Shown here: piece by piece, positions 10,309 to 22,064 of the stretch | How the letters are laid out: each line of letters begins with the position of its first letter | Numbering within the stretch: position 1 is the first letter of the stretch | Assembly: GCF_017348915.1 (NCBI RefSeq) | Contig: NZ_CP071383.1 | Coordinates: 930,001-994,000, forward strand | Origin: Leclercia pneumoniae | Lineage (GTDB): Bacteria; Pseudomonadota; Gammaproteobacteria; Enterobacterales; Enterobacteriaceae | Direction: 5' to 3' | DNA length: 64,000 nt | Position numbers and translations under genes: made by a program | Notes under the pieces: model-generated | Databases searched by the model: none | The model's input: the letters and a program-made list of their open reading frames with translations, nothing else | What the model was told of the DNA's origin: nothing

Positions 10309-11628
10309 ATGACCCATCATCTGAAATCGCGCGACATCGTTGCGCTGGGCTTTATGACATTTGCGCTGTTCGTTGGCGCAGGCAACATCATCTTTCCTCC
10401 CATGGTTGGCTTGCAGGCGGGTGAACACGTCTGGACGGCAGCCATTGGCTTCCTGATCACTGCCGTGGGTCTGCCGGTGCTAACCGTTATCGCGCTGGCG
10501 AAAGTGGGCGGCGGCGTAGACAGCCTCAGCACCCCGATTGGTAAAGTGGCTGGCATTCTGCTGGCGACCGTCTGTTATCTGGCCGTGGGCCCGCTGTTTG
10601 CCACGCCACGTACCGCGACCGTCTCATTCGAAGTGGGGATCGCGCCCCTGACGGGCGACGGCGCGATGCCGCTGTTTATCTATAGCCTGGTCTACTTCGC
10701 GCTTGTGATTCTGGTTTCTCTCTATCCGGGCAAACTGCTGGATACGGTAGGTAACTTCCTGGCTCCGCTGAAAATCGTTGCGCTGATCGTTCTGGCCGTG
10801 GCCGCCGTGATGTGGCCTGCTGGCCCCATCAGCGATGCGATGGATGCCTATAAAAACGCTGCCTTCTCTAACGGCTTCGTGAATGGCTATCTGACGATGG
10901 ATACGCTGGGCGCCATGGTGTTTGGTATCGTTATTGTCAACGCTGCGCGTTCCCGTGGCGTAACGGAAGCGCGTCTGCTGACCCGTTACACCATCTGGGC
11001 GGGTCTGATGGCCGGCGTGGGCCTGACGCTGCTCTATCTGGCATTGTTCCGTCTGGGTTCCGATAGCGCCACGCTGGTGGATCAGAGCGCTAACGGTGCG
11101 GCGATCCTGCATGCTTACGTGCAGCATACCTTTGGTGGTGCAGGTAGCTTCCTGCTGGCGGTATTGATCTTCCTGGCCTGTCTGGTGACGGCGGTAGGGC
11201 TGACCTGCGCCTGTGCAGAGTTCTTTGCGCAGTATCTGCCGCTCTCTTACCGCACGCTGGTGTTTATCCTCGGCATCTTCTCAATGGCGGTCTCGAATCT
11301 GGGACTGAGCCACCTGATTCAGGTGTCCATTCCGGTACTGACGGCCATTTACCCGCCGTGTATTGTACTGGTTGTGCTGAGCTTTACCCGCCCGTGGTGG
11401 CATAACTCCTCACGAATTATTGCCCCGGCCATGTTTATCAGCCTGATTTTTGGTATCCTTGACGGGATAAAAGCATCCGCTATTGGCGACGTACTGCCTG
11501 CCTGGACACAGCGTCTGCCGCTGTCTGAGCAGGGGCTGGCCTGGCTGATGCCTACCGTTGTTGCACTGGTATTGGCTGTTATCTGGGATCGTGCTGCAGG
11601 ACGCCAGGTTACATCGAACGCGCATTAA
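10309..11628 (+). CDS. brnQ: Branched-chain amino acid transporter BrnQ (LIV-II)
   Basis: A 439-residue inner-membrane carrier with about twelve hydrophobic segments, the same length as E. coli BrnQ. It imports leucine, isoleucine and valine driven by a cation gradient. Family-typical stretches are [17 protein letters not shown] near the start and the conserved LTCACAEFF segment. The start ATG 10309 follows CAGTAAGGTTTT. A strong terminator follows, so it forms a single-gene unit beside proY. Confidence 0.97.
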   Translation: MTHHLKSRDIVALGFMTFALFVGAGNIIFPPMVGLQAGEHVWTAAIGFLITAVGLPVLTVIALAKVGGGVDSLSTPIGKVAGILLATVCYLAVGPLFATPRTATVSFEVGIAPLTGDGAMPLFIYSLVYFALVILVSLYPGKLLDTVGNFLAPLKIVALIVLAVAAVMWPAGPISDAMDAYKNAAFSNGFVNGYLTMDTLGAMVFGIVIVNAARSRGVTEARLLTRYTIWAGLMAGVGLTLLYLALFRLGSDSATLVDQSANGAAILHAYVQHTFGGAGSFLLAVLIFLACLVTAVGLTCACAEFFAQYLPLSYRTLVFILGIFSMAVSNLGLSHLIQVSIPVLTAIYPPCIVLVVLSFTRPWWHNSSRIIAPAMFISLIFGILDGIKASAIGDVLPAWTQRLPLSEQGLAWLMPTVVALVLAVIWDRAAGRQVTSNAH

Positions 11629-11645
11629 TCAACGGCAGAATGTAC

Positions 11646-11680
11646 AACCACGGGGCTTATGGCCCCGTGGTTTTTTGTTT
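11646..11680 (+). terminator. Terminator after brnQ
   Basis: A 10-base stem AACCACGGGG / CCCCGTGGTT with a 7-base loop is followed by a long T-rich tract (TTTTTGTTTTTTTG). It is a textbook intrinsic terminator. Confidence 0.93.
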
Positions 11681-11705
11681 TTTTGTGTTGAATGGCAAGA
11701 CATAA

Positions 11706-13079
11706 ATGGAAAGCTCTAACAAACTCAAGCGGGGTCTCACCGCCCGTCACATTCGCTTTATGGCACTGGGTTCTGCAATAGGCACGGGCCTTTTTTATGG
11801 CTCGGCAGATGCCATAAAAATGGCCGGTCCCAGCGTATTGCTGGCCTATGTTATTGGCGGCGCTGCGGCCTATATCATCATGCGTGCCCTTGGGGAGATG
11901 TCGGTTCATAACCCCTCAGCCAGCTCCTTCTCACGCTATGCCCAGGAAAACCTCGGGCCACTGGCCGGGTATATCACCGGCTGGACCTACTGCTTTGAAA
12001 TTCTGATTGTGGCCATCGCCGATGTGACCGCGTTCGGAATTTATATGGGCGTCTGGTTCCCCACGGTGCCGCACTGGATCTGGGTCTTAAGCGTCGTGAT
12101 GATCATCTGCACCGTTAACCTGATGAGCGTAAAAGTGTTCGGTGAACTGGAGTTCTGGTTCTCGTTCTTTAAAGTCGCCACCATCATTGTGATGATTGCT
12201 GCCGGCTTTGGCATCATTATCTGGGGCATTGGCAACGGCGGCGAAGCGACCGGAATTCATAATCTCTGGAGCAACGGCGGCTTCTTCAGCAACGGCTGGA
12301 TTGGAATGGTGATGTCGCTGCAGATGGTGATGTTTGCCTACGGCGGGATCGAAATCATCGGTATTACCGCGGGCGAAGCGAAAGATCCTGAAAAATCTAT
12401 TCCTCGTGCGATTAACTCAGTGCCAATGCGTATCCTGGTCTTCTATGTGGGCACGCTGTTCGTCATTATGTCCATCTACCCGTGGAATCAGGTCGGCACA
12501 AACGGCAGCCCGTTTGTCCTTACCTTCCAGCATTTGGGGATTGCCTTTGCCGCCAGCATTCTTAACTTTGTGGTGCTGACCGCTTCGCTCTCGGCCATTA
12601 ACGCCGACGTATTTGGCGTGGGTCGTATGCTGCACGGCATGGCCGAGCAGGGCAGTGCGCCGAAGATCTTCGCCAAAACCTCCCGTCGTGGTACGCCATG
12701 GGTGACGGTGATGGTGATGACGGTCGCGCTGCTGCTGTCGGTCTACCTGAACTACATCATGCCGGAGCGCGTCTTCCTGGTGATTGCTTCGCTGGCCACC
12801 TTCGCCACCGTATGGGTGTGGATTATGATCCTGTTGTCGCAGATCGCCTTCCGCCGCCGTCTGGGGCCAGAGGCCTCGAAAGCGCTGAAGTTTAAAGTGC
12901 CGGGCGGGGTAGCGACGACGGTCGTTGGGCTGATCTTCCTGGTCTTTATTATCGCGCTGATCGGTTACCACCCGGATACCCGCATTTCGTTGTACGTAGG
13001 CTTCGCGTGGATCGCTCTGCTGCTGGTGGGCTGGGTCTTCAAACGCCGCCACGAACGTCGGATCGCCAAGGTACAGTAA
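11706..13079 (+). CDS. proY: Proline-specific permease ProY (APC family)
   Basis: A 457-residue amino acid permease of the APC superfamily with twelve predicted membrane segments. It matches E. coli ProY across the full length. The family signature is visible as [20 protein letters not shown] near the N-terminus and [22 protein letters not shown] in the middle. In E. coli and Salmonella ProY is a cryptic or low-activity proline transporter. The start ATG 11706 is only 25 bases past the brnQ terminator. It is followed by a hairpin that immediately precedes the malZ control region. Confidence 0.95.
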   Translation: MESSNKLKRGLTARHIRFMALGSAIGTGLFYGSADAIKMAGPSVLLAYVIGGAAAYIIMRALGEMSVHNPSASSFSRYAQENLGPLAGYITGWTYCFEILIVAIADVTAFGIYMGVWFPTVPHWIWVLSVVMIICTVNLMSVKVFGELEFWFSFFKVATIIVMIAAGFGIIIWGIGNGGEATGIHNLWSNGGFFSNGWIGMVMSLQMVMFAYGGIEIIGITAGEAKDPEKSIPRAINSVPMRILVFYVGTLFVIMSIYPWNQVGTNGSPFVLTFQHLGIAFAASILNFVVLTASLSAINADVFGVGRMLHGMAEQGSAPKIFAKTSRRGTPWVTVMVMTVALLLSVYLNYIMPERVFLVIASLATFATVWVWIMILLSQIAFRRRLGPEASKALKFKVPGGVATTVVGLIFLVFIIALIGYHPDTRISLYVGFAWIALLLVGWVFKRRHERRIAKVQ

Positions 13080-13084
13080 TCAGA

Positions 13085-13112
13085 ATGCCCGGCACCTGCC
13101 GGGCATTTTTTC
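13085..13112 (+). terminator. Terminator after proY
   Basis: ATGCCCGGCA and TGCCGGGCAT form a 10-base stem with a CC-containing loop, followed by TTTTTCT. It abuts the first of the MalT-like boxes of malZ. Confidence 0.88.
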
Positions 13113-13133
13113 TCCTCCCCCGATCTCCTCCCC
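13111..13133 (+). promoter_or_regulatory. Paired MalT-like boxes upstream of malZ
   Basis: The decamer TCTCCTCCCC occurs twice, at 13111-13120 and 13124-13133. Its complement GGGGAGGAGA is one base from the MalT recognition decamer GGGGA(T/G)GAGG. Two copies in the same orientation with a three-base gap, about 80-100 bases before the malZ start, fit activation by MalT, which is known for malZ in E. coli. Confidence 0.7.
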
Positions 13134-13211
13134 TAATAATTGTCTCCGCGATGAGTGAACATCCTCTACCCTATGGCAAGGTGGCCTCAATTCTGGGAAA
13201 GGGGATACGAA

Positions 13212-15032
13212 ATGTTGAAGGCATGGCACCTCGCGGTTGCCCCATTTGTTAAGCAAAACAAAGACAAGCTCGTGATTACGCTCTGGCTGGCAGGCGACAA
13301 TCAGCCTGAGCGGGTGACGCTTCGCGCCGAAGTGGACAATGAAGAGACGACGCTGAAAATGCACAAACAGCGTAGCCAGCCGCAGCCGGAGATCACGGCA
13401 TGGCGGGCCACGATCGATCTGAACAGCGGCCAGCCGCGTCGACGCTACAGTTTTAAACTGCTCTGGCACGACCGCCAGCTGTGGTTTACCCCCCAGGGCT
13501 TCAGCCGTTTTCCACCGGCTCGTCTGGAGCAATTTGCCGTCGATTATCCCGATAATGGCCCTCAGTGGGTGGTGGAGCAGGTCTTCTACCAAATCTTCCC
13601 GGATCGCTTCGCCCGCAGCCAGCAGCGCACGGCATTGCAGGACCAACGCTACTATCACCACGCCGCCGGGCAGGAGGTTATCTTCCGCCAGTGGGATGAA
13701 CCCGTCACCGCGCAGGCGGGCGGCTCCACCTTCTATGGCGGGGATCTGGACGGTATCAGCGAAAAGTTACCCTATCTGAAAAAACTCGGCGTCACGGCGC
13801 TCTACCTGAATCCGGTCTTTGCCGCGCCCAGCGTGCACAAATACGATACCGAGGATTATCGTCGGGTAGATGAGCAGTTCGGTGGCGATGGAGCATTGCT
13901 GCGCCTGCGTGAAAATACTCACCGTGAGGGGATGCGTCTGATTCTGGATGGCGTCTTTAACCACAGCGGCGACTCTCATGCCTGGTTTGATCGCCACAAC
14001 CAGACAATGGGCGGCGCCTGTCATAATCCGGAATCGGCCCAGCGTGACTGGTATAGCTTCAACGACGAGGGCTACGCGCTTGACTGGCTGGGTTACCCCA
14101 GCCTGCCGAAGCTGGACTATGCCTCGAATGCGCTGGTGCAGGAGATTTATGGCGGCGAGGAGAGTATTGTCCGCCACTGGCTGATAGCCCCCTGGAACAT
14201 GGACGGCTGGCGGCTGGATGTCGTGCATATGCTTGGCGAAGCGGGCGGCGCGCGGAATAATTTGCAGCACGTCGCCGGTATCACCCGTTCGGCGAAAGCC
14301 GCCCGGCCAGATGCCTTTGTCTTTGGCGAGCATTTCGGTGATGCCCGTCAGTGGCTGCAGGCCGATGCGGAAGATTCGGCGATGAACTATCGCGGTTTTA
14401 CTTTCCCGCTCTGGGGCTTTTTGGCGAATACGGATATCTCTTACGATCCGCAGCGTATCGACGCTGAAACCTGCATGGCGTGGATGGATAACTACCGCGC
14501 CAGTCTGTCGCATCAGCAGCAGCTCCGGATGTTCAACCAGCTGGATAGCCACGATACCGCACGCTTTAAAACGCTGCTGGGCAAAGATGTGGCGCGGTTG
14601 CCGCTGGCGGTCATCTGGCTCTTTAGCTGGCCGGGCGTGCCGTGCATCTATTATGGCGATGAAGTCGGGCTGGATGGCAATAATGACCCCTTCTGCCGCA
14701 AAACCTTCCCGTGGGAGCCAGAGAAGCAGGATAAACACCTGCTGGCGCTCTATCAGCGGATGGCGAAGCTGCGCAAACAGAGCCAGGCCCTGCGCTACGG
14801 CGGTTGTCAGGTGATCTATGCGCACGATAACGTGGTGGTGTTTATACGCGTCTATAACCAGCAGCGGGTGCTGGTGGCGATAAATCGCGGTGAGGCCTGC
14901 GAAGTAGTACTGGACGACACGCCGTTATTAAGCGTGAAGACGTGGCTTCTGAAAGAGGGGAAAGGCAGCGTGCAGGATGGCGTGCTCTCTCTGCCGGCGA
15001 TATCGGCCACCGTCTGGGCAGGCAACCATTAA
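13212..15032 (+). CDS. malZ: Maltodextrin glucosidase MalZ
   Basis: A 606-residue cytoplasmic GH13 glucosidase that removes glucose from the reducing end of maltodextrins. An N-terminal beta-sandwich domain (about residues 1-115) precedes the TIM barrel. The catalytic triad is visible as Asp336 in [10 protein letters not shown], Glu373 in FGEHFGDA and Asp448 in LDSHDTAR. The ATG at 13212 gives MLKAWHLAV, the N-terminus of the family; an upstream in-frame ATG at 13155 would add 19 unrelated residues. Paired MalT-like boxes upstream suggest control with the maltose regulon. Confidence 0.96.
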   Translation: MLKAWHLAVAPFVKQNKDKLVITLWLAGDNQPERVTLRAEVDNEETTLKMHKQRSQPQPEITAWRATIDLNSGQPRRRYSFKLLWHDRQLWFTPQGFSRFPPARLEQFAVDYPDNGPQWVVEQVFYQIFPDRFARSQQRTALQDQRYYHHAAGQEVIFRQWDEPVTAQAGGSTFYGGDLDGISEKLPYLKKLGVTALYLNPVFAAPSVHKYDTEDYRRVDEQFGGDGALLRLRENTHREGMRLILDGVFNHSGDSHAWFDRHNQTMGGACHNPESAQRDWYSFNDEGYALDWLGYPSLPKLDYASNALVQEIYGGEESIVRHWLIAPWNMDGWRLDVVHMLGEAGGARNNLQHVAGITRSAKAARPDAFVFGEHFGDARQWLQADAEDSAMNYRGFTFPLWGFLANTDISYDPQRIDAETCMAWMDNYRASLSHQQQLRMFNQLDSHDTARFKTLLGKDVARLPLAVIWLFSWPGVPCIYYGDEVGLDGNNDPFCRKTFPWEPEKQDKHLLALYQRMAKLRKQSQALRYGGCQVIYAHDNVVVFIRVYNQQRVLVAINRGEACEVVLDDTPLLSVKTWLLKEGKGSVQDGVLSLPAISATVWAGNH

Positions 15033-15036
15033 TAAC

Positions 15037-15064
15037 AAAAAGGCCCGCATGCGCGGGCCTTTTG
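15037..15064. terminator. Bidirectional terminator between malZ and tsaA
   Basis: AAAAGGCCCGC and GCGGGCCTTTT form an 11-base stem with an ATGC-containing loop. A-rich and T-rich flanks on both sides make it suitable for ending both converging transcripts. Confidence 0.92.
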
Positions 15065-15079
15065 CGTAAACCTTGCCAG

Positions 15080-15682
15080 TTACAGGCTGGATACGTTCTC
15101 GGACAGGTATTTTGCAACGCCGTCTGGAGAGGCGTTCATACCTTCTTTACCTTTTTCCCACTGAGCCGGGCACACTTCACCGTGCTCTTCGTGGAACTGC
15201 AGCGCGTCAACCATGCGCAGCATTTCGTCGATGTTACGACCCAGCGGCAGATCGTTCACAACCTGGTGACGAACGATGCCGTTTGCGTCGATCAGGAAAG
15301 AACCACGCAGCGCAACGCCCGCGTCCGGATGTTCGATACCGTAAGCCTGCTGAATTTCACGTTTGATGTCCGCAACCATCGCGTATTTCACCGGACCGAT
15401 GCCGCCGTTGTCGACAGGGGTATTACGCCATGCGTTGTGTACAAACTCAGAGTCGAAGGAGACGCCAACCACTTCCACGCCACGCTTCTGGAATTCTTCA
15501 TAACGTTTGTCGAACGCGATCAGCTCAGACGGGCAAACGAAGGTGAAATCCATCGGCCAGAAGAACAGAACGGTCGCTTTACCGTTGGTGTGCTGTTTGA
15601 AGTTGAAGTTATCAACGATTTCACCGTTACCCAGTACAGCTGCTGCTGTAAAATCCGGAGCCGGACGAGTTACCAGAACCAT
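15080..15682 (-). CDS. tsaA: Typical 2-Cys peroxiredoxin (AhpC/TSA family)
   Basis: A 200-residue thiol peroxidase that reduces hydrogen peroxide and organic hydroperoxides. The peroxidatic cysteine is Cys50 in DFTFVCPSE, the resolving cysteine is Cys171 in HGEVCPAQ near the C-terminus, and the active-site Arg is in ALRGSFLID. The protein belongs to the eukaryotic-like Prx1 branch that Salmonella calls TsaA, distinct from E. coli AhpC. E. coli K-12 has no gene here between malZ and acpH. It is transcribed alone toward malZ, ending at a shared terminator. Reduction would be by thioredoxin or a similar thiol system; no dedicated reductase gene is adjacent. Confidence 0.9.
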   Translation of the reverse strand: MVLVTRPAPDFTAAAVLGNGEIVDNFNFKQHTNGKATVLFFWPMDFTFVCPSELIAFDKRYEEFQKRGVEVVGVSFDSEFVHNAWRNTPVDNGGIGPVKYAMVADIKREIQQAYGIEHPDAGVALRGSFLIDANGIVRHQVVNDLPLGRNIDEMLRMVDALQFHEEHGEVCPAQWEKGKEGMNASPDGVAKYLSENVSSL

Positions 15683-15809
15683 ATGATTCTCCTGTATTTA
15701 CTAAGGTTATTTGGAACGCAACGCCGGCCAGTATAGAGAGTGTGGCGCTTTAACTCAAAGAGGCCCTAACAATCGTTCGATGAGCTTTTGCCTATCAATG
15801 ACGCACCGG

Positions 15810-16391
15810 TTACAGCTGTCTGCTTTTTGCCTGCGCCATCATGCGTGGATAGAACTGCCAGAAACGGGTTTCAAGTGCGTCATAATGGTCGTCCAGATCT
15901 TGCCAGGAGTCGCGCAGAGCATCCAGACGCGGGCGGCGGCTGGCCATGCCATTAAGCACGTTCTGAATAAAATCCATATCGCGATAACGTTCCATCCAGC
16001 GCTCTGACCATAAGTAATGATTCAGATTCACAAAGCGTGGGGGAGAGTCGGGCAGGATGGTTGCTATCTGCGTCTGGGCATAGCGTACAAATTCTGACAG
16101 CGGCATCTCGGGTGAGAGCTGTGCCCAGTGCCGAGAGAGAAAGTGATCCCACATGACGTCCAGGGTAATCGGCGCGACGCGGCGGGTGTGAGGACGGAAC
16201 CAGCCTTTCGCTTCGGTCACTTCGGGCAGGTTATCGGTCAACACGTCGATACGCCGGTGCATAAAAATACCCTCTACAACCTCGGGAGGGTACTCTTCTG
16301 CCGGGTTGCCGCGGACGAAATCGGCCAGCAAATTACCAGAAAGCGAGCTATCGGCCAGGTGAGCCAGGTGCAGGTGAGCGAGAAAATTCAT
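15810..16391 (-). CDS. acpH: Acyl carrier protein phosphodiesterase AcpH (YajB)
   Basis: A 193-residue enzyme that removes the 4'-phosphopantetheine group from holo-ACP, giving apo-ACP. It matches E. coli AcpH along its length, starting [28 protein letters not shown]; the acidic and histidine residues there and in [10 protein letters not shown] and [13 protein letters not shown] are the metal-site pattern of this HD-like family. It lies divergent from queA with a 91-base intergenic region holding both promoters. Confidence 0.94.
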   Translation of the reverse strand: MNFLAHLHLAHLADSSLSGNLLADFVRGNPAEEYPPEVVEGIFMHRRIDVLTDNLPEVTEAKGWFRPHTRRVAPITLDVMWDHFLSRHWAQLSPEMPLSEFVRYAQTQIATILPDSPPRFVNLNHYLWSERWMERYRDMDFIQNVLNGMASRRPRLDALRDSWQDLDDHYDALETRFWQFYPRMMAQAKSRQL

Positions 16392-16482
16392 GCGATTCGG
16401 TATCCGGAGTCGGCTAGTTGTTGCAGCAAAGTGGTGTGAGCACTAGACTAAGCCGCCTGTTTTTAAGTCACGAGTATAAGTC

Positions 16483-17553
16483 ATGCGCGTCGCCGATTTC
16501 TCCTTTGAATTACCTGATTCCCTGATCGCCCACTATCCAATGCCTGAGCGCAGTAGCTGTCGCTTACTCTCTCTGGACGGGCCAACGGGCGCGCTGACGC
16601 ACGGTACTTTCACCGATCTGCTCGATAAGCTCAACGCGGGCGATCTGCTGGTCTTTAACAATACCCGTGTGATCCCGGCCCGCCTGTTTGGTCGTAAAGC
16701 CAGCGGCGGAAAGATTGAAGTGCTGGTTGAGCGCATGCTGGATGATAAACGTATTCTGGCACATATTCGCGCATCCAAAGCGCCAAAGCCGGGCGCGGAA
16801 CTGCTGCTGGGCGATGACGAGAGCATCAACGCAACCATGGTTGCGCGCCATGATGCCCTGTTTGAAGTGCAGTTCAACGATGAACGTCCGGTGCTGGATA
16901 TTCTGAATGCCATTGGCCATATGCCACTGCCGCCCTATATTGAGCGCCCGGACGAAGAGGCCGACCGCGAGCTGTACCAGACCGTCTATAGCCAGAAGCC
17001 AGGCGCAGTTGCTGCGCCGACGGCGGGCCTGCACTTTGACGAACCTCTGCTGGCAAAACTGCGCGACAAAGGTGTTGAGATGGCCTTTGTAACGCTGCAC
17101 GTCGGCGCGGGCACCTTCCAGCCCGTGCGCGTGGACTCTATCGAAGACCACATTATGCACTCGGAATACGCAGAGGTCCCGCAAGAGGTTGTGGAGGCGG
17201 TAATGGCGACCAAAGCGCGTGGCAACCGCGTTATCGCGGTGGGGACCACCTCTGTCCGCTCGCTTGAGAGCGCGGCGCAGGCGGCGAAAAGTGAACTGAT
17301 TGAACCCTTCTTTGGCGACACGCAAATCTTTATCTACCCGGGCTATCAGTACAAAGTGATTGATGCGCTGGTGACCAATTTCCACCTGCCTGAATCAACG
17401 CTGATTATGTTGGTTTCCGCCTTTGCGGGTTATCAGCATACGATGAATGCCTATAAGGCTGCGGTAGAACAAAATTATCGCTTTTTTAGCTACGGGGACG
17501 CGATGTTTATCACGTACAATCCGCAGGCTTTGAATGAGCGTGTCGGGGAATAA
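16483..17553 (+). CDS. queA: tRNA preQ1(34) S-adenosylmethionine ribosyltransferase-isomerase QueA
   Basis: A 356-residue enzyme that transfers and isomerises the ribosyl group of SAM onto preQ1 in tRNA, making epoxyqueuosine. It matches E. coli QueA over its full length; family stretches include [30 protein letters not shown] and [13 protein letters not shown]. It is the first gene of the queA-tgt-yajC-secD-secF operon, with tgt 55 bases downstream. The next step, QueG, is not in this window, while QueC, which makes the preQ0 precursor, is at 61 kb. Confidence 0.97.
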   Translation: MRVADFSFELPDSLIAHYPMPERSSCRLLSLDGPTGALTHGTFTDLLDKLNAGDLLVFNNTRVIPARLFGRKASGGKIEVLVERMLDDKRILAHIRASKAPKPGAELLLGDDESINATMVARHDALFEVQFNDERPVLDILNAIGHMPLPPYIERPDEEADRELYQTVYSQKPGAVAAPTAGLHFDEPLLAKLRDKGVEMAFVTLHVGAGTFQPVRVDSIEDHIMHSEYAEVPQEVVEAVMATKARGNRVIAVGTTSVRSLESAAQAAKSELIEPFFGDTQIFIYPGYQYKVIDALVTNFHLPESTLIMLVSAFAGYQHTMNAYKAAVEQNYRFFSYGDAMFITYNPQALNERVGE

Positions 17554-17593
17554 GTCCGCGGCACCGGAATAATGTGTTGGACTGTTTTTCTGA

Positions 17594-18736
<1,143 letters not shown>

Positions 18737-18758
18737 TTTTAATAATGAGGGAATTTAA

Positions 18759-19091
18759 ATGAGCTTTTTTATTTCTGATGCGGTAGCAGCAACTGGCGCT
18801 CCGGCGCAGGGCAGCCCAATGTCTCTGATCCTGATGCTGGTTGTGTTCGGTCTGATCTTCTACTTCATGATCCTGCGTCCACAGCAGAAACGCACCAAAG
18901 AGCACAAAAACCTGATGAACTCCATTGCGAAAGGCGATGAAGTGCTGACCAACGGTGGCCTGGTGGGTCGCGTGACCAAAGTAGCGGAAAACGGCTACAT
19001 TGCTATCGCCCTGAACGACACCACTGAAGTGGTTATCAAACGTGACTTCGTAGCTGCCGTTCTGCCGAAAGGCACCATGAAGGCGCTGTAA
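18759..19091 (+). CDS. yajC: Sec translocon accessory subunit YajC
   Basis: A 110-residue inner-membrane protein with one hydrophobic segment (about residues 20-42, SLILMLVVFGLIFYFMILRPQQKR) and a conserved cytoplasmic tail. RPQQKR after the membrane segment is the family hallmark. It associates with SecD and SecF at the SecYEG translocon. It is encoded 22 bases after tgt and 27 bases before secD. Confidence 0.96.
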   Translation: MSFFISDAVAATGAPAQGSPMSLILMLVVFGLIFYFMILRPQQKRTKEHKNLMNSIAKGDEVLTNGGLVGRVTKVAENGYIAIALNDTTEVVIKRDFVAAVLPKGTMKAL

Positions 19092-19118
19092 TCCAACCAT
19101 TTCCCAAAGGGAACTGCC

Positions 19119-20966
19119 GTGTTAAACCGTTATCCTTTGTGGAAGTACATCATGCTGGTCGTCGTGATTATCGTCGGCCTGCTGTACGCGCTTCCCAACC
19201 TGTATGGTGAGGATCCGGCTGTTCAAATCACTGGCGCGCGCGGTGTCGCCGCCAGTGAGCAAACGCTGATCCAGGTCCAGAAAACGTTACAAGAAGAAAA
19301 AATTACCGCTAAGTCTGTGGCACTGGAAGAGGGCGCTATTCTTGCTCGCTTCGACTCCACCGATACGCAGCTCCGCGCTCGTGAAGCGCTGATGGGCGTG
19401 ATGGGTGATAAATATGTCGTGGCGCTGAACCTTGCTCCTGCAACTCCGCGTTGGCTGGCTGCGCTGAACGCAGAGCCAATGAAACTCGGTCTCGACCTGC
19501 GTGGCGGTGTGCACTTCCTGATGGAAGTGGATATGGATACCGCGCTGGGCAAGCTGCAGGAACAGAACATCGACAGCCTGCGCAGCGATCTGCGTGATAA
19601 AGGCATCCCTTACACCACCGTGCGTAAGGAAGAGAACTACGGCATGAGCATCGCGTTCCGCGACGGCTCTGCACGCGACCAGGCAGTCACTTACCTGACG
19701 TCGCGTCACCGCGATCTGGTGATCACCTCGCAGGGCAGCAACCAGCTGCGCGCCGTGATGACGGATGCCCGTCTGAGCGAAGCGCGTGAATACGCCGTTC
19801 AGCAGAACATCAACATTCTGCGTAACCGTGTAAACCAGCTGGGGGTAGCCGAGCCGCTGGTACAGCGTCAGGGTGCTGACCGTATCGTGGTTGAACTGCC
19901 AGGTATTCAGGATACCGCGCGTGCGAAGGAGATTCTGGGCGCGACCGCGACCCTGGAGTTCCGTCTGGTAAATACCAACGTTGACCAGTCCGCAGCCGCC
20001 TCTGGCCGCGTACCGGGCGACTCTGAAGTGAAGCAGACCCGTGAAGGTCAGCCGGTGGTGATGTACAAACGTGTGATCCTGACCGGTGACCACATTACCG
20101 ACTCCACTTCCAGCCAGGATGAATACAACCAGCCGCAGGTGAACATCTCGCTTGATAGCGCAGGTGGCAACATCATGTCTAACTTCACTAAGGACAACAT
20201 CGGTAAACCGATGGCAACCCTGTTCGTGGAGTATAAAGACAGCGGTAAGAAAGATGCGAACGGTCGCTCGGTGCTGGTGAAAGAGGAAGAGGTGATTAAC
20301 ATCGCCAATATCCAGTCCCGACTGGGTAACAGCTTCCGTATCACCGGTATCAACAACCCGAACGAAGCACGTCAGCTGTCGCTGCTGCTGCGTGCCGGTG
20401 CGTTGATTGCGCCAATCCAGATTGTTGAAGAGCGTACCATTGGTCCAACCCTGGGTATGCAGAACATCAAACAGGGTCTGGAAGCCTGTCTGGCCGGTCT
20501 GGTGGTCTCCATCATCTTCATGATCTTCTTCTATAAGAAGTTTGGTCTGATCGCGACAAGCGCGCTGGTGGCGAACCTGGTCCTGATTATCGGCATCATG
20601 TCTCTGCTTCCGGGGGCGACGCTGACCATGCCGGGTATTGCGGGTATCGTTCTTACCCTTGCGGTGGCGGTCGACGCCAACGTACTGATAAACGAACGTA
20701 TCAAAGAAGAGCTAAGCAACGGTCGTTCTGTGCAGCAGGCGATTGAAGAGGGCTACAAAGGGGCGTTCAGCTCCATCTTCGATGCGAACGTAACAACACT
20801 GATTAAGGTTCTTATCCTGTATGCAGTGGGTACTGGCGCTATCAAAGGCTTTGCGATTACCACCGGTATCGGTGTAGCAACGTCAATGTTTACCGCTATT
20901 GTCGGCACCCGTGCCATCGTGAACCTGCTGTACGGCGGCAAGCGCGTTAAAAAGCTGTCTATCTGA
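19119..20966 (+). CDS. secD: Protein translocase subunit SecD
   Basis: A 615-residue RND-type membrane protein that with SecF uses the proton gradient to complete export of proteins through SecYEG. The first membrane segment is near residues 8-28, followed by the large periplasmic P1 domain with [16 protein letters not shown], and five membrane segments after about residue 450; [18 protein letters not shown] holds the family's conserved Asp-Asn pair. The start is GTG at 19119 behind AAAGGGAACT. Length equals that of E. coli. Confidence 0.97.
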   Translation: MLNRYPLWKYIMLVVVIIVGLLYALPNLYGEDPAVQITGARGVAASEQTLIQVQKTLQEEKITAKSVALEEGAILARFDSTDTQLRAREALMGVMGDKYVVALNLAPATPRWLAALNAEPMKLGLDLRGGVHFLMEVDMDTALGKLQEQNIDSLRSDLRDKGIPYTTVRKEENYGMSIAFRDGSARDQAVTYLTSRHRDLVITSQGSNQLRAVMTDARLSEAREYAVQQNINILRNRVNQLGVAEPLVQRQGADRIVVELPGIQDTARAKEILGATATLEFRLVNTNVDQSAAASGRVPGDSEVKQTREGQPVVMYKRVILTGDHITDSTSSQDEYNQPQVNISLDSAGGNIMSNFTKDNIGKPMATLFVEYKDSGKKDANGRSVLVKEEEVINIANIQSRLGNSFRITGINNPNEARQLSLLLRAGALIAPIQIVEERTIGPTLGMQNIKQGLEACLAGLVVSIIFMIFFYKKFGLIATSALVANLVLIIGIMSLLPGATLTMPGIAGIVLTLAVAVDANVLINERIKEELSNGRSVQQAIEEGYKGAFSSIFDANVTTLIKVLILYAVGTGAIKGFAITTGIGVATSMFTAIVGTRAIVNLLYGGKRVKKLSI

Positions 20967-20976
20967 GGAGTGCGTT

Positions 20977-21948
20977 GTGGCACAGGAATATACTGTTGAA
21001 CAATTAAACCACGGCCGTAAAGTCTGGGACTTTATGCGCTGGGACTACTGGGCCTTCGGCATATCAGGTTTTCTGCTGATTCTGTCCATCGTCATTATGG
21101 GCGTGAAAGGCTTCAACTGGGGTCTGGACTTCACCGGTGGTACGGTGATTGAAATCACCCTGGAAAAACCGGTCGATATGGACCAGATGCGCGAATCACT
21201 GCAGAAAGCGGGCTTTGAAGAGCCGCTGCTGCAGAACTTCGGCAGCAGCCGCGACATCATGGTGCGTATGCCACCGGTACACGATGCCAACGGCAGCCAG
21301 GAGCTGGGCAGCAAGGTCGTTCAGGTTATCAATGAATCGACCAGCCAGAATGCAACGGTTAAGCGTATTGAGTTTGTTGGCCCGAGCGTGGGTGCAGACC
21401 TGGCCCAGACCGGTGCCATGGCGCTGCTGGTGGCGCTGATCTCCATCCTCGTTTATGTTGGCTTCCGCTTCGAGTGGCGCCTGGCGGCCGGGGTGGTTAT
21501 TGCTCTGGCGCACGACGTGGTGATCACCATGGGCGTATTGTCGCTGTTCCACATTGAGATTGACCTGACGATTGTGGCATCCCTGATGTCCGTTATCGGT
21601 TACTCACTGAACGACAGTATCGTGGTATCTGACCGTATCCGTGAAAACTTCCGTAAGATCCGTCGCGGTACGCCGTACGAAATCTTTAACGTGTCGTTGA
21701 CCCAGACGCTGCACCGTACCTTGATCACCTCCGGGACCACCTTGATGGTGATCCTGATGCTGTATCTCTTCGGTGGCCCGGTACTGGAAGGCTTCTCGCT
21801 GACCATGCTGATTGGTGTCTCTATCGGTACGGCGTCGTCCATTTACGTGGCGTCCGCACTGGCACTGAAACTCGGCATGAAGCGTGAGCACCTGATCCAG
21901 CAGAAGGTCGAAAAAGAAGGGGCGGATCAGCCGTCCATTCTGCCGTAA
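20977..21948 (+). CDS. secF: Protein translocase subunit SecF
   Basis: A 323-residue partner of SecD with six membrane segments and a periplasmic domain after the first. Family motifs [12 protein letters not shown] near residue 50 and [20 protein letters not shown] in the fourth membrane region are present. The start is GTG at 20977, ten bases past the secD stop. A terminator follows, ending the queA operon. Confidence 0.97.
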   Translation: MAQEYTVEQLNHGRKVWDFMRWDYWAFGISGFLLILSIVIMGVKGFNWGLDFTGGTVIEITLEKPVDMDQMRESLQKAGFEEPLLQNFGSSRDIMVRMPPVHDANGSQELGSKVVQVINESTSQNATVKRIEFVGPSVGADLAQTGAMALLVALISILVYVGFRFEWRLAAGVVIALAHDVVITMGVLSLFHIEIDLTIVASLMSVIGYSLNDSIVVSDRIRENFRKIRRGTPYEIFNVSLTQTLHRTLITSGTTLMVILMLYLFGGPVLEGFSLTMLIGVSIGTASSIYVASALALKLGMKREHLIQQKVEKEGADQPSILP

Positions 21949-21970
21949 AGGCAACAGCGCGTTAAAACAG

Positions 21971-22000
21971 AATCCCGGTCGCAAGGCCGGGATTTTTTTT
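21971..22000 (+). terminator. Terminator after secF
   Basis: AATCCCGG and CCGGGATT form an 8-base stem around TCGCAAGG, followed by eight T. It closes the queA-secF operon. Confidence 0.93.
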
Positions 22001-22064
22001 GGTACATCGCGCACGGATTTGGGTACTCTCCAGTGTGAATGCGAAATGACATGGAGCAATACCG

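Noticed and set aside
10128-10424. 98-codon open frame upstream of brnQ
   Set aside because: It overlaps the start of brnQ in another frame, lacks a good ribosome-binding site and resembles no protein I know.
13767-14825. 352-codon minus-strand open frame opposite malZ
   Set aside because: Antisense to the catalytic barrel of MalZ, which is fully conserved; no independent support.
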